The notes under the pieces are model-generated. The model was not told where the DNA came from. It ran no database searches and saw only the letters and a list, made by a program, of their open reading frames with translations. The position numbers were made by a program, and so were the translations under genes. This document shows, in pieces, positions 11,726 through 26,700 of a stretch of DNA of 64,000 bases; the stretch's first letter is position 1, and every line of letters starts with the position of its first letter. The stretch spans positions 415,454 to 479,453 of the forward strand of contig NW_019091573.1 in the NCBI RefSeq assembly GCF_001949145.1, in the 5' to 3' direction. The DNA is from Acanthaster planci (Eukaryota; Echinodermata; Asteroidea; Valvatida; Acanthasteridae).

Positions 11726-14700
11726 CTACAAAATTTGAAAGAAATATTCCAGTTACACAGGAATTCTCAACATGGAGTAAGAAATCGAGCAAATGGCAAA
11801 ATAATGCACTCGCTTTAGTTCAACTCATTTTAGCCTTTCAAGAAACAAAGTCCTTTCGACAATAGATGGCAACCTTAATCTTTTTTTAAATTCAATTATA
11901 ACATGCATCTTTTCAAACTCTCAACGATAGTGTTGGTTGGACATTAAATTACATATTCATTAAAAATATCGAAATAATCCATTCTACATTTGATGGTTTG
12001 AGATGTTTTATGTTCTTGAATCGAGTACTGCCGGCAGACTAATATTGCAATAAGATGTATTCACAATTACGTCATTGCCATCTAGAAAGTTAACAATGAA
12101 TATTTCATTGCTTGGCAAGGGCTTAACGTTGTACTTGCCTTCGCTTGGTACCGACTCCATCTCAGTTTCACATCTCTCCCCAGTAAATGCCGCTTGACAT
12201 CTGGGTAAACAAACAGCATTTCACGATTGAGTTTTCTACTCAACTAATCGATTAATAAAAGGAAGGAAAGATGACGACTGTTCGGCATTCGCTCTAGATC
12301 AAAGACATTCAAGCAAGTAAGCAATCTACTAAGTCTTTGTTTATTACCAGCGATACTGACATTTGCTGCAGTTGAGTAAAAGATGCGTATAAGCAATGTT
12401 CTGAACAGCTTTTCACTAGAGGCTCTCTGAAATCTGAATTCATCTCTCAATTTGATACGTAGGGCTACTGGATAATGCCAAGTCTTTTGTTTTAACTTTG
12501 CAGCATTCGAATTTTGGCCAATGTTCACTCCTTCACTGCCAAAACTGTGTTTAGACAGAAATTACTGTTTTCCAAACATTTTACAGCCATCTGTTTGTAA
12601 AGATGTTTGTGATTAGAGTTGGTTGTAAAGAGTTTGCCACTGGACCTTCATGATTAGGAATTGGACGTCCAAAGTTCAACATGCAAATATGCAAAGTGAT
12701 GTCAAGATTGTTGTTAATTGTTTTAACAGTTTTTAGTGTTCCAGTTGCCACCCAATGAAGGTGAAAAGAAATATCCTTAATTTATTGTCAATCTTTTGCG
12801 ATAAATGTACATTTTTAAGATCTGGCAAGACTCCTGTGATGCATGATTTATAATTTAATACTCAGAAGCGACGTAAAATGACATATGGTGATGCTATACG
12901 CAATTAATACAAATAATCACCTGCATATAAGCCACGGAGAGAAATGTGGTCTTTCGCAGGTCCCGCCATTAAGGCATTGGCCAGAGGCACAGGCTGTTGA
13001 CACCACTGCAAATACGAGGGGAAAATACGTTGATAATACCTACTGAGCACATAATCAAGCAGGAAAGTATCAATATAGCCGCCGAGCTCTCTCCCTCTTG
13101 GTACCGATGTTACCCATTCCATTTTTGTTCCCAATCTTTCAGTTCCCCAGTATCAATGTTCCTCATTTCCTATATTCTCCACGGAATGACCCATTCATAT
13201 GTTTCAAGAAATACTGGGACTAGGGGACATGGTTTGTTGCGTATACGTTTAAATGCTTTACCTTTGGCACGAACAGAGTCTGGATCGATAGTTATCGTGA
13301 CATTCCCATCAAAGACGGTTTTACTTCTGGATAGAACGTCCTCCAGATTGGCTGCAGAGGGCACTGTGCTTTCTGGGAACGACACCACCGATGTGACAAC
13401 CACACTGCCTTCCTCTATCTTTGTCACTTCCGCTGACAGGGCGCTCCATGTGGTTTCGTTTGTTGCAAGCCTATTCATTATCTAACCAAAGCAAAATTCA
13501 CCTAAAGTTAAGTGATGCGGAAATAGCGTACCTTCACCTCCTTTTTCTTTAGTTACAAGACAAATTCAAAGTGAACAGTTAAACCTTTGGGGTTTGAGCA
13601 GATCGCTAAAGCCGGAATGCCCCTTATGGGGTGTACATTGCTCATCTGTGGACCGAAATAATGTTGTTACCCCGCTCTGTCTTCGCTTAAACACCTTACA
13701 AGGCGCGTGCCACCATATTAATTAAAAGTACTAATATACTCAAAGCATTAGCAACAATCTTCCATCAAATTGGTTACAAAGGCAATCTGTCCCATTTGCT
13801 CTAATAACAGTTTGTTGTTGTTCCCCTTGATTCTTTCCTTTGAAGTTATTGAATACGCAACAGCAACAAATGTTTTATGTTGGGTAATTAAAAGCTTCAT
13901 GTACCGCCCGTTCAAACATCGATGCAGTCCTCTCGAATGCGTTAGACGTTGGAGTCTTGAAGGCCTTCTTGAAATCTAAATTAGCAGTGATAACTACTCC
14001 AATTGAAGGGATTTCTGCAAATGAAAAAGTCATTACATTTTTAACTCGTGACCATTTGCAATTATACAGACACCATTTTTTAGCTTGCGGCTATGCAAAT
14101 GGACGAAAAAACATGTAAGTATAATCCATGTTCCAGTTTTGCATTTAACACGAAGAGCATTAAAAGATATGCATGCAAATTATATGAGGCAATTTAGCCC
14201 TCTTACGCTTGCAAGAGCCATTATCCATTTTGACGTATCCCTCAAAGCCGCGGCATTGACACGAGAAGCCCTCTTCGTTCGTATCCGGCAAACATTGCTG
14301 CCCAAGCTCTGAACACAGGCTGCTGTTGGACAGACATCGGTTTTCATCTGGGGAATAATGTATCAATGATTTTACTGATAATGGTAAAAAATGACAAACA
14401 AAGCACCTTCGAGTTAGATGAAATTATTTCACCACTAATTCTGATTTTTTGGAAGCCGAAAAATATTGAAAAAGCTTCACTGGGGCAGTTGTACTGTCCA
14501 ATGTCTTTGTCAGGACGGCAAAGTGCTAGCCACGCGCGGTCTGAAGGTGATTTTGCCTACCAATTAAAAAGTTGAACATGCATGTAATCATGAAATAATA
14601 TTAGGCAATGATATCAAAGTAATTTCAGTTCAATTGTCAAATGGCTATATATATATTTCATCCTCAACTCTACTTACCTGCACAGGTTGGTCCAGAATAA

Positions 14701-17700
14701 GTCCATGGGCAAATACATTCAAGCGCCTCTTCGTCAAATTCCCCTCCATTCAAACAGTTAGACGCTGACAATTCTGATATAAAGAATGAATTCCAAATAC
14801 TCTTTTGTCAAGAAACGGACAATAGAGTATTTTTATCACACCCAGGGGTTGAGAAAGTAACAGCAAGCCCACTAAGCTATGCAAAAATTAACAAGGATAA
14901 AATCCCTGAAATTTATGGACTAAGGTTAGTAAATGTGATGTTCTTTTCGTACACGAGACTTGTAATTATTTGGATTTAAAATAACAGCTGTTCCTAACGC
15001 TCTTCTCGCCCTTCTGCTCTCAAAGATTATTTATATTACACTTAAAATAGTTAATCATACTGCTAATTGTAATGCCAATTACATCACTTGCTTACTTAAA
15101 CAAGTCTTCCCATCTTCGTCCAGAAAGTAACCTGTCCTGCAGCGGCACTTGAATCCCCCCAGAGTGTTCTCACAGATCTGATCACATCCACGCCTACCAC
15201 TGCTAGCTTGGTCATCTGTGCTCATCTCCACACATTCATCAATGTCTTGAAGCAAAATAATCCAGAAAAATTGTTTGTTTTTCATGGCGATGTCACTTTC
15301 TACCAAACACTGTTTATTACAACTGGCACCTTGACCTTGAAATATTGTAATTTATTTTCCTAAATATAATTTATGCAAATTCCATCGTTTCAATAGTGAG
15401 TCGCAGTACGGTGCACCATTAAGCCTTACCTTTGAGACACCGAATCTGCAAATTTTCATATTAGTATGAAGCATTTAATCTCTTTGTCTTCATTACTTCT
15501 GGACTATACCGTACAAACAGAACGGAATGTTTACAGAAAAGCGCCATGATATTTGGGCACTGTCTCTTAAGCGTTCCATTTGATTGTCGTGATGACGTAA
15601 TCGAGATTGTTGTTTTAATACCTGCGCAGGTCTTTCCATCGCCTTCAAGTCCCTCTGGACAAGGTCCGCACGTGCTGTTTAAAAGTGGTGGCGCCTCATC
15701 TTTGCAATCCACGCCCAAAAAGCATGGGTCGTCCGCGCATGCGTCGTAGTCAACCTCACAGAACTCACCGCTCCATCCCGGCTCACATTTGCACAGCAAA
15801 ACCTGTTAGATAAGTGCAAAGATAAAAATAAAAACAACCGCAAAAAAAGAGGAAACCGAATTGATTGTCAATTGCAGGTAAGAACCCCGTAAAAACAAAG
15901 CAGCTATGTACGTGCACAACTAATTACCTTCTCTGTTTCCCCTTTTTGAAACTTTTGGAGATTGGATTGGAGATTACTTTGTAATGGATGTCATAATCAT
16001 CCCCACATACAGGCTCAAAATTACACCCCTGTACAAACAGACTAAATCTCTACTTACACCAAAGCGGTCTTGAATGAGATTAGTGCCATCAACGTACTGG
16101 CCCGAGAGGCAAGTTCCGCCATTTTTGCAATCACACAGACTCACAATCGGCTCAAGTGTAGAATTAGACCTACCATCAGTAGCTAGGAAACCGACTCTGA
16201 CCTTTGACGTGTCCATGGGTAACCAGGTAAAGACTCCATCTATGAAAAACATCTTACTGTTTAAAAATGATCCAAAATCAAAAATCCTTCAAAAAAAATG
16301 AGCCAGGGGTGAAATCCTCAGATGTCGCAGCAGTTTCTCTTTTCTCATGAGCTCCGTCCTTAGGATTTTTAGAGCAATTCTGTGTCAGCATTTTGACATC
16401 ATTTTTGTAAAATTCAAAGACACTGCTCTTACACAGAATCCCTTTTTTTCCTGAGACAGGTCAGCCAAAATTTAATTCTTTTCTGCTACATTGATCAATG
16501 CCTGCATGCTCGCACGCGTGTTGCCTCTAGCTTAGGGAAGACCTAAACAACCATAGGTTAAATTGAGTTCATTTTTTCTCATTTTCATGACAAGAAGTCT
16601 TTTACATGCACGCCAAGATCCAAAAAAACATCGAGCCTGGCACGCCTGTGTTCCTAAGGGGGCAGAATCCGCCCCCTCCTTGGCCTTGAGACGGGCCAAG
16701 ATAACTTGACTCTTTGATGGTAAGTCAACCATACAGTTTCCCCTTAGTGTAATCCCAAATCCTGCAATAAAAGTAAAGATTTGCAGTAATCACCATTATG
16801 CATCATGCAGGCATTTTGAACAACTGCAGTTATGTACAGTGTGGCGTCTTCTCTAAGAAAGACGAGTTTAATTTACAAACCTTCTGTGAGGACTGCGTCC
16901 CGGACATCCTCTAATAAACGGAATTCTACATGGTCACCATCAGGATCAGTAGCACTTAATTGCAGCACCAAGGATTCGCCAACAGTGGCATCAATGCTGT
17001 CAATCAGTGTCAGCATTGGAGGGTAATTTGCTGAGGAATTACACCAGTAAGATCAACATTTGTTGGATTATAAGCCTACAGATTCCAGATTACGCACTCT
17101 TAGAAAAAAAATAAAATGAAAATATAACATTAATTATATTCTAGTAGTTTTTTTTTCTGAAAGAACTAATGAACTGTATAGTCTTTCTTTTCGTCTCCTA
17201 CCTAGAAGTTAAATCCAGGGGGAAACGGGAACTGAAGAGTTCAATTATTTTTCAGTCATGACCATGCAAATTTCCATGCTAATCCAATATATCCACGATA
17301 AAAATTCTAGTCTTTAACAATGGAATTGATTGGTTCCATGGGCAAATATATCTTGATATCTGAAGTTAAGTTCGCATAACTTAAATAAATAGCTCACCTC
17401 AGAATCTTATATAAAAGATGTTACCATGACATTAAGGAGACAAACATTGCCTACATCCCAAAGGCTGGCAAGAACACTTAAAATGGTGTTGAAATACAAC
17501 GTTTATGTTTCAATAGAAACATGGTTGCAAGCGACGCACTGAATGGAAACAATTCCACTTCCCTATTCTTACTTGCTAATTTCAGGTCGTCGGTGTTCTT
17601 TTCATTCAATTCCAATGTGGCAACTCCAACAGTTGTGTCATTCAGTACTAACGAATCGTACTGACACTCTTTGTTGTCCCCACAGATTGCAATTATCTTT

Positions 17701-20700
17701 TGGCTTTGCTCAGCATCAACACTGGCGAGTAGATCGTCTAAGAATTTTGGCCGGAAATCCAAGTCATTCATGTTATCCCAGCTCTCATCGGGCGGCAAGT
17801 AGTAGAAGTGCGAATCGTTAATAGAGACACGCCCTGCATGGTGTCAGAGAAATGTTAATTACTGTCACGTTCTTATAAATACTTTGACGAAAATTCTTTG
17901 AATGGAATCTGGAGTTTTATAATTGTGTGAATGTCATTCATATGCCTTTTGCAACGCAAGCAACAAGGACACACAAATTTCATAAAAACTTTTAAAAAGT
18001 TCGTTCTTCTAATTTCAACAGGTTACCGTTTCGTGGCAAGTGGCGATTTTATAATGTATAAATTCTATTACAACCTAAAAATCCTAGTAACACATAACTG
18101 CAGTCGCTTACAGGTTTCACCAAATTCAAAGTAGTCCACTTCAAGCATTTCCCCGTCGGTACCAGTAGGTTGCTGGAATGCTCCGTCACGCCTTAGGACA
18201 TCGTTAGTACTGTTGCCATCCCAAACACCTGTAAGAGAAGCGTGCAGCATAAAACTGACAAAGATACAAAGCCAACTCCCATAAAGTGGGAAACAAGTTG
18301 AGACTATTTTTCATACAAAAAACCTATCTTTTATAGACTTATGTTAAGCCTAAGCTAGGGAACTTTCCCTCCCAAAAAGGGGAGAGAAAAGTAATAAATA
18401 TTCCAAATACTAAATGGGGAAAAGATAAAATGTGAAAAAAAGGTTTGCATTAAATAGCTCAGAACTGACCTCACTTTCTTGACTCAGATGGCTTATTACC
18501 AGCTACCGATAGTTGCTTTGCCCCTCCTTCCCCAAGAAGAGCTTAGCTCTTCCTGATTTAGCCTCTGCATGGTAGTAGGTACTTTTTGTTTTCTTTTTTT
18601 TTGGCATGGAAGAAGACAATGAAAATGCTAACAAGTTGTTTTCCCCAACGCAGCTCAATACCTACCAAGTAAGCCCTTTGTTTTTCCTTTGTAATTCTGG
18701 CTAAGGTGGACAGTTATGTCAACTAAACTGTTGTTCACACCAACAGAAAATTGGGTATCAGAAGCGAATATTGCCACAACTTTAGGAGGATCATCTTCCT
18801 TTTTCACCGTTAAACCGTCGAAAACCAACCCTGAAACAAATTGATCAAATATTATCGTTAAACTTTCTTTTGAAATAGTACCATTTTAATTATATCAAGA
18901 CAAAATAGCAAAATACGCATTAGCGCCTAAATTAGGACATCGTCCTTCCTGCTCACCAACGACTGTGGGTTCAACGACGTTCCCATTCACTGTTGTAATG
19001 AGATCTGTGGCATCTTTGTTGATTTTAACTTCAACCTAAAACGATGACAAGCACAATGAATGCATTCAAAATGCAATTTATACCTTAGCTTATTTAGAGA
19101 AGAGTGTGGAAATTATCACCAAATAGTTCTGGTGTTATAAGTTCACCTGTCCATGGAAACGTTGGCCTAATACAGCATATTTTTAGTATGTGTTGGTCAT
19201 CGACGTGACTGTATGTCTATTCTTATCGTTCAAGGTAAGAATAACGTCTTTTGCTATTCCTGTGTTAAAATAACCCATTTGTTTCGTTTTCAGTTACCCT
19301 TGCACCGCTGACATCATCTAAGGCCGCAAAGCCAATGTATGAGGTCGCGTTGGTTAGTTCATCTCTGTTTGCGTCGTATACTCTCTGTGTCCGGCCTTGT
19401 AGTTCGAAGATTCTTTCGCCTCTACCCGGGTCTTCGATGAGAACTAGTGTGTATTCACCCAGGCCATTGAAGGTGTAGTCCAAACCATCAAGAGTTCTCA
19501 CATGCGGGTCTCCCCAGAACCACCCTATTTTATTCGCCATAGAAAGAAGGCATAAGATAAGGGAATTGTAACACGACTTTTTTGTTACAAATATGAACTG
19601 AATGTTCACATGAAGTAAACGTAATTTGGCCACATTTAACAGGGTACATTTACCATAGTATTTAAACTCCACCCATGGCGTCTCTCATTTTTCTGGCGCT
19701 CCAAATGTTTGCACGAATGAATTTGTTTTTTGTTACACGAGGCTGAAATCATTCCTCGGTGTGAATATAGTGCTTAAAAACCACTTTTAAACGATCGGTG
19801 TGGTTACATAACAATACATTCATTACTGTGTGTTAATTTCTTAGCCAATTGACAGGTCAGACATTATTCTGTGACATCACAATGGAATGTGTAATGCATT
19901 ACCGAGGTACATATACATCTGTATTAAGAATATCGGCTCTAAAATTAGCTCCCTCCCTTCAATTCTCAAAATTCCACAGCCGGTCAAGTCATCCATCCAC
20001 AATGCCCCATTTTGCAACGGGACTATTTCGTCATAAGACGTATATCATTTTACTAAGGACAGAATATACAAATAAAAATATCAAGATTTCTTTATGAAGT
20101 TGAGAAGAAAACTGGTCCAGTTTGCTATGCAGGAGCTACAGTCTTTTTCTGTCTCTTGACTTGTATCGGTAAACAAAAGTATGCCGTGCAGGTTTCGAGT
20201 TGACGAGTTCCTTTGATAATGGAGGTTTTGCCTCAAATGGTTCGTTTGTGCGCCCAGACAAAAGGGTGTCGTCACGGATGGAGTTGCAGGCAACATATAT
20301 CTGAACTCCTTGAGATGCTAGACGTGAATCAAGTCGTTCTACTTGCGTTGCTTTCCCTCAGTCAGCCATCCCTTCACAAGCCTGTAGCCGTACTGTACAC
20401 AATACACCGTGGTCGCACACGGGCTGTCAAATTACTCTTATACATCACCAGTCAGTAGGTCTGACTTACTGGATAAGCCAATCATACCCCTCGTCAGTGA
20501 TATGTCGTTATTCTTAATTGCATATGAACGACTGTGATCCTGTATAATGAATACGGAATTTCCACCAAGTAATCAGACTCGTAGACTCGTTTACTATAAT
20601 GCAGGTATGATCGATGTAAAAACGTGTCTGGCTATGTTAGTGGCTGCTACCACTTTTGTTAGATGAGCTGATTAGCTGTGTACAAACGGTTGGCAGATTC

Positions 20701-23700
20701 GTCAAATCGGGATTTATGAACCTACAGTGATAAGTGGACACAAGAGGGAGCAATCAAGTAACGTAGTGCAGGCTCCACACCCACGGCATAAGCGCAGACA
20801 ACGAGGATCTCGACTTGGTCAAGTCTATTGAGATGCTCACCTCCAAAGGGTGGTGTATACTCAGAGCAGGTCATGAGGGGGCGCCATTCGATGTAAAGGT
20901 GACAGAGGTTGGACTTTTCACAGCAGTAGTAACGGGAAAATACTTCTTCCTCTACACAAAATGAAAACAAAAATCCTTTGATAAATTAATACTAATTCGA
21001 GGTTGCCCAATTGTAGCACCCTTTTAGTTCGCGTTGGATCATTTTAAACACCAAACAAAATTAACGTGGATTCTTCGAAACATGTAAAAGTCTAATATTT
21101 GATACACAACTGCCCGATGATCATCGGTAACATTTGCAGTTGTCTTTCTGGATAAAACAAAATATTAATAAGATTGTAATACTTATATACCACTGTACAG
21201 TGTACACAGAAGCCTCAAAGCACTTCACAATAAAAACTTATAGTTAACACAATAATTTAATAATAATTACAAATATCAGCAAAAAAGCAGAGTAAACTTG
21301 ACAGGTGTGGAGAGTAGGAGCGTGAAGAAGCAGCATAAAATGCCACTGCCTACCCAAGAAGCATTACTGCCAGTGACGTGGTATTACGCATTATGGTTGC
21401 TGCTATGAATCGCATTAGTACACACTCTCTCGTCAACAAACTGATTTTAAAGGATTTTGAAAATTACATTGTGCTTTTCTGATATCGACAAAGGTGAGGT
21501 ATAGATGCTGCAACACGTATTTGTACTCACCGTACCACTTTTGAAACACCTCAGGTGTGTAGAAATTTTGACTGAATGGGAACCTCTCAAATACTGAAGC
21601 AACTCTCGGATTCCTTACGTCATACAACAGATCACCAGTATATATCTTATAGCAGCACTGTGGGCCAGGGGTTCCTGGGGCTTGGAAAAGTCTCACATAG
21701 CAAGCAACAGCTGTAGAAGGGAAGTTTGAAATAAAGACGCCAGCATTTGTGAACCAAGTGCTATACCAAGATCTTTGTTTCAATCTTGCTTAAAGTGCGG
21801 TACCAAAACAGAGCATGTACGGCCATTCGCTTTGGTGAATTAACGAAGAAAAACTACATCTGCTTTTCAAAAAGAGCTTTAAGTATCAGTTACAAATTCT
21901 GAAAGGGAACTCAGCATGAGACTAACATGTGTCTTGGAAGAAATCCCAGACGTCTCCCGGTGGAACATAATTACGATGGGTCATCCTCAAGAATCGCAAA
22001 TCGCGCCTAGCATTTCTCATGCTGCAGGGACACGTGTCAGCAAATGCAGGATAGTACACATTGAAGATTGGATAGGGAGCCTGACGACTGTACCAGTTGT
22101 GGCAGGATAATCGAGGGTTGAAGAAATCGTTGGTGTGGCTGTCCAGCTGGAACACCCAGCGTCCCCTCTTACCAGAATTCCCAACGATGGTGCCTGGACG
22201 GAAGAGCGAATCTTCAGGCACATCTACGTACACGCTCTGGTCAGACTCTCCGCACGTGTAGCCCAATATAACATTTTTATTGGGAAGGAAGGCAGTGTCC
22301 CAGTTCATATTGCAAGGATCGTAGTTGAACATTGCATAGCTGTGGATAGAGTCTGTCAGTAGCACGACTTGAAATGTGTTGGTTTCCTGTAATTAATGTA
22401 ATACCACGGGAATGGCAATACAGCATCAACAATCAAACAAAACAAATTAGTGCTTGAATGACGTGTATTTTGTTTCAGCTCCGCCTTTTAGGGAAGAGAA
22501 AGGATTCATGGGTTGGTATACGTTCCAACATGTATCTAGCTCGCAGACTGACACTGTTAGCTCTGGTAGGCTGTAGTGGCTGGCATTGTAAAAGTAAAAA
22601 GCTTAACGTTTTTCGACAAATTAAAAGATGTTTTTGTTGTCAAAGCCTGATGGCAGCTATTCGCTGCCATGCAATTACACTTTTCTTAACTAAACACTGT
22701 ACTGTTCACAGATAACGGGAATGGACCCTTTTATACACGTCAAAAACGCCATAGTACTTAAAGGGAGATGGAGCACTTAATTCGTTTGATTCCCCCCAAA
22801 ATTCGTGTTTCATAGGAATCAAAGGTCTAATGTTTCCCTATCCCTGAGCCGGCATTATCATGACTGGAGATTAACATTATACGATGGTACTCACAGTTGC
22901 CTTCGAATTGGGTTGTACACCACTCCAAGTAACGACTAGAGCCCAGTAGGCACGTTGAATATCGTCCCCAACTTCCAAGTACGATGACATGATATCTTTG
23001 ATGGTTTGTAACATGTCTTGGTTGGTGGTTGGGTCCAACTGGTCATATACCTTAAAAATTCAAAAAGGAGAAAAATAATTTAGACTAGACGAATTATAAA
23101 TTTGACACTGTTGCGTTAGCTGAAAATACACTCAGTTTCATAAAAGATGGTTATTGAAACGATTCTGCAATTACCTGCCAGAAAACATTTTTTCCTCCAG
23201 AAAACGCATCGGCTTTGACGTCGGCCCAAAATGGGACAACCATTTTCAATCCATCGGAAAACTTCATTTTTTTGGCAGCAGGAAAGGCCCATTTATTTAG
23301 TTTTTTATCATTGGTGAGAACTATGACACCGTTGTCGGTGAACTGCAAACAGAACAAAACAAAAGGTTTCGATATTGAGGTAAGACTAAAGGAAAATATG
23401 GTACGTACAAATCAAACATGATAAATTGACAAAATGTCTACAAACTAGGGAAACGGGAAGTTATTTGCTGGCAAAATGGAAGTCACAATTTTAATACAAC
23501 ATAACAATATTATTTCTTACGTAGAGTTTCTCAAGTAGTTCGTCGCAGTATGGAAAGAAATTTGGCGGGTAAATGGTTGGTGATATTAAATCCTTCTTTG
23601 ACTGCTGATTCTGTCGGAAGAGAAGAACAATACCTCTAAGCAGGTTGTGTTTAAAGTTGAAGTGTCCAAGGCTCATAACATGGGAGTCGCTAAATATTTG

Positions 23701-26700
23701 CAAGGGGAGCATTCCACTCAATTTATAATTCAACGGTTTCAAGAATTTTTTAACCCTCCCAGGCCTGCCAGAGGAGTTGAAACACTCGGGATCCATTTTT
23801 TTTCTAATTACGTAATTAAAAAAAAATCGGCCAAATGCAAAACCCACCTGTTAATTTGTACCTCTGTAGATGCTTAACAGTCTATTTTAGTAACTTTTAG
23901 CATGGGGACTTCCCCTGAGCTGAGTTAATTCTTTTCCAGAGCCAACCTCAGCTACGTCCCATAGGGATTGTACGTAAATATCTTAGCCACGTGCTGATAA
24001 AGGATTATTGACAAAGACGGTGCCTGCATGGGCAAGCCTGGTACACCAGGCAAGATATGGGACTGAGGGGTACCTCCCCCTTACAAGTCAAATCCCTATA
24101 CACACTCTAGACTATTGTTACCTAACACCCCCCCCAGAAGTCTGTAAAGAATTCCTGAGATTCCGATCAAACAATGACCAACACAAAGGCGGGGGGGTTC
24201 TCTCTGTCCCGTATCTTGACACCCTCTGATCAATTTAAATGCCAGAAGAAGGGATAGTAGATTTGGGAAGAGGGTTACAACGAAGAGATCTCGAAGTGAT
24301 CTTCTTGGTGAAAGGAGCAGAAAAATATGCCCTTTGCACAAGGTTGCACAAGGAACTTGTACATTCCAAGCCACACTTCAACACAGAAGAGATGATATAT
24401 TTTTTAATCAGTCATTACTTATGAACCAAGGTTCAGTTGTGTTTTTGTTTTTGTTTTCATTTCCCTGTTGGGCAAAATGAACAAGCATCTGTGATTCTCC
24501 TTTGTGAAATGAGGCACCCATCTTTTGTTTGGTACGCTAAACGAAAAGTTTTCTTTTAAGTTTTTGTCTTTTTATTCGGTACACTATGCAAGCAAATCGA
24601 CATTTTTACCGATTAAGTAGGTTGGACTGAGTGCAATTATCCTTTTTTCGAGTACTGCCTACCTCTTGCTCAGCCTCTGACAGCAAAGCATCACCGACAG
24701 AAGGCTACCAGCTAGAAACAACAAAACAGCATTTTAAAGAACCAAAACTTGCTTAATCGACTGGAGTCCTGCTGCCGCGTAATTTATACGTGTTTTGATA
24801 GGGGTACGGTGGAGTAATATATACAGTAAAGGGGTACCGGCCCTCTAGTTCCCCGTACATTTAGTCAATATGCAACAGGATTCCTCTTTACTAAGACGTG
24901 CACGGTACATTATGCACACATATCGTCCCAGGGAATGTGGTGTGTAGGGGACGAGTATCAGATTGTCTGGTCTGTATGTCAGTAGATCAGTTGGTCAGTT
25001 GGCGGGTCAAACAATCTTCTGTTGTCTAGATATTTGTTTCCACATTTTCATGTCAAGGCCCACATACAAGCCACACCAGATTTAAGTGTACTAAATACCC
25101 CATTAGCTTCCCTAAGCCTTACCAACGACATTAAATCCAAATATCCTCGATCTTGCACAGCCGCCAGAGTTAACAACAGTGCAAGTTACTAAATGTAATC
25201 CAATTCCGAAGATACCCCCTGCTGGTCCGATGTCAGTTCCATTTCCTGTGCAGGTGATGACTAAATCATCCGCAGGAGTAACAGGGACAACACTCCAGGT
25301 CACCACAGAAGTTAGTTTTCCAGGTTCGGTGCACTTCTCGCCAACCTCTGATAGTGTGAAGAACGGATAGGCTGCAATGGAAAAATGTTGTTACAGATAG
25401 GATAATAATAATAATAATATTTATTGGGGCAATTCCACATACATCAAGACAAACACAAGACACAGCCGTCCGCCCAGGAGAACGTAGAAGCTTTCATCCA
25501 CTTCCTTGTTTATTTTTCCGGGAGCAATGAACCCAGAGTAAAAACCTACCTTTTCTCATTCAACTCCCCCTCCAAAAAGCTGCTTTTGTACTGAAGCAGG
25601 AACTCTGGTTTTACTTTGTATCTTTCTTGCAAGACTTGGCTTTCTGTCGCCTCATCAGCAATAACTGATTCTCTATACTTACATCAAAACCAGGTCCTTA
25701 ATTTTATACGACTCTACAACTGCAGCCCGGTATTGTATTTCACAAAGCCTTTCCCTAACAAAAGAATCTCGCATATACAGCAACAAGTTTACTGGACCCA
25801 TTACTACTTGCAACGACAGATTTAATTTCGGCACGCAACATCTGACGTATACGCCATCCATCCTCTGTACCGGTTAGTCAAAACGACCATAAATCGAAAT
25901 TTTCAGTACAAATGTTTTAAAACATATTTTCCTATAAGGTAGGTTAGGTTGACATTTGGATAAGCAGTTCCCCCGACTCCTTCCTCTCAAATCTTTCAGG
26001 CAAAGCAGTATTATTAATTACTAGACATCTTTATCAGAGTAAATTTATTTCCCTGTGGAAATGCTGCCAGATCGAAATCAAGTTTCGACAACTCCAGCCC
26101 GCCCAAGTATTGGAGGGTTTAATTTTTTAAACATTAAATATCGGTCATATTACCTGAAACAACGAAGGAGATCAAGCACTGTGGGACAACACCTGTTTGT
26201 GTATTGGAGGAACAGACGACTTTGTGTTTTCCAAACCCGAAAACACCTCCAGTGAGCTCGACTGTAGTCCCATCGATGTCCTTGCAAGTAATGTCGGCAG
26301 GAGAGATTGCGTCACCAGAGGGCTCGACAGCTTTGACTTGGGTCCAAGTAATTTCGACAGAGGTCACAGCATGGTACAGACACTGGTTAGATACTTCTGG
26401 GCAGTTGGTTGCAGTGGTAACTGTTAACATATAAGAAAATTGAAACATACATTTTTTTCTAATTGTATTCTCTTATGTTTGGATTACATGTACTAAAAAC
26501 CAAATAAATCTAAAATAGAGAAAAGTCACCTTTTTTGTTTCGCATTCAAAAAGGCTCTGGAATTATTTAAATGTTCATCAATTCGATATGAATATGGCAA
26601 AGCTACCAGCTGTTTTAAACGTGAGTAATCACTTTCTTTCATCATAAAGTGAACACAAAGCCATGGAAAGGAACTATTTTGCTCTCATTTAATCCAAAAT

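Noticed and set aside
15425-15440. 16-base micro-exon between exons 41 and 42 with consensus-like borders
   Set aside because: Its length would break the reading frame between two phase-1 junctions.
16532-16765. Possible exon between exons 39 and 40 (starts [15 protein letters not shown] after a good TTGCAG acceptor)
   Set aside because: No usable donor before a stop, and exons 39 and 40 already join in phase to give the expected MUC4-like sequence.
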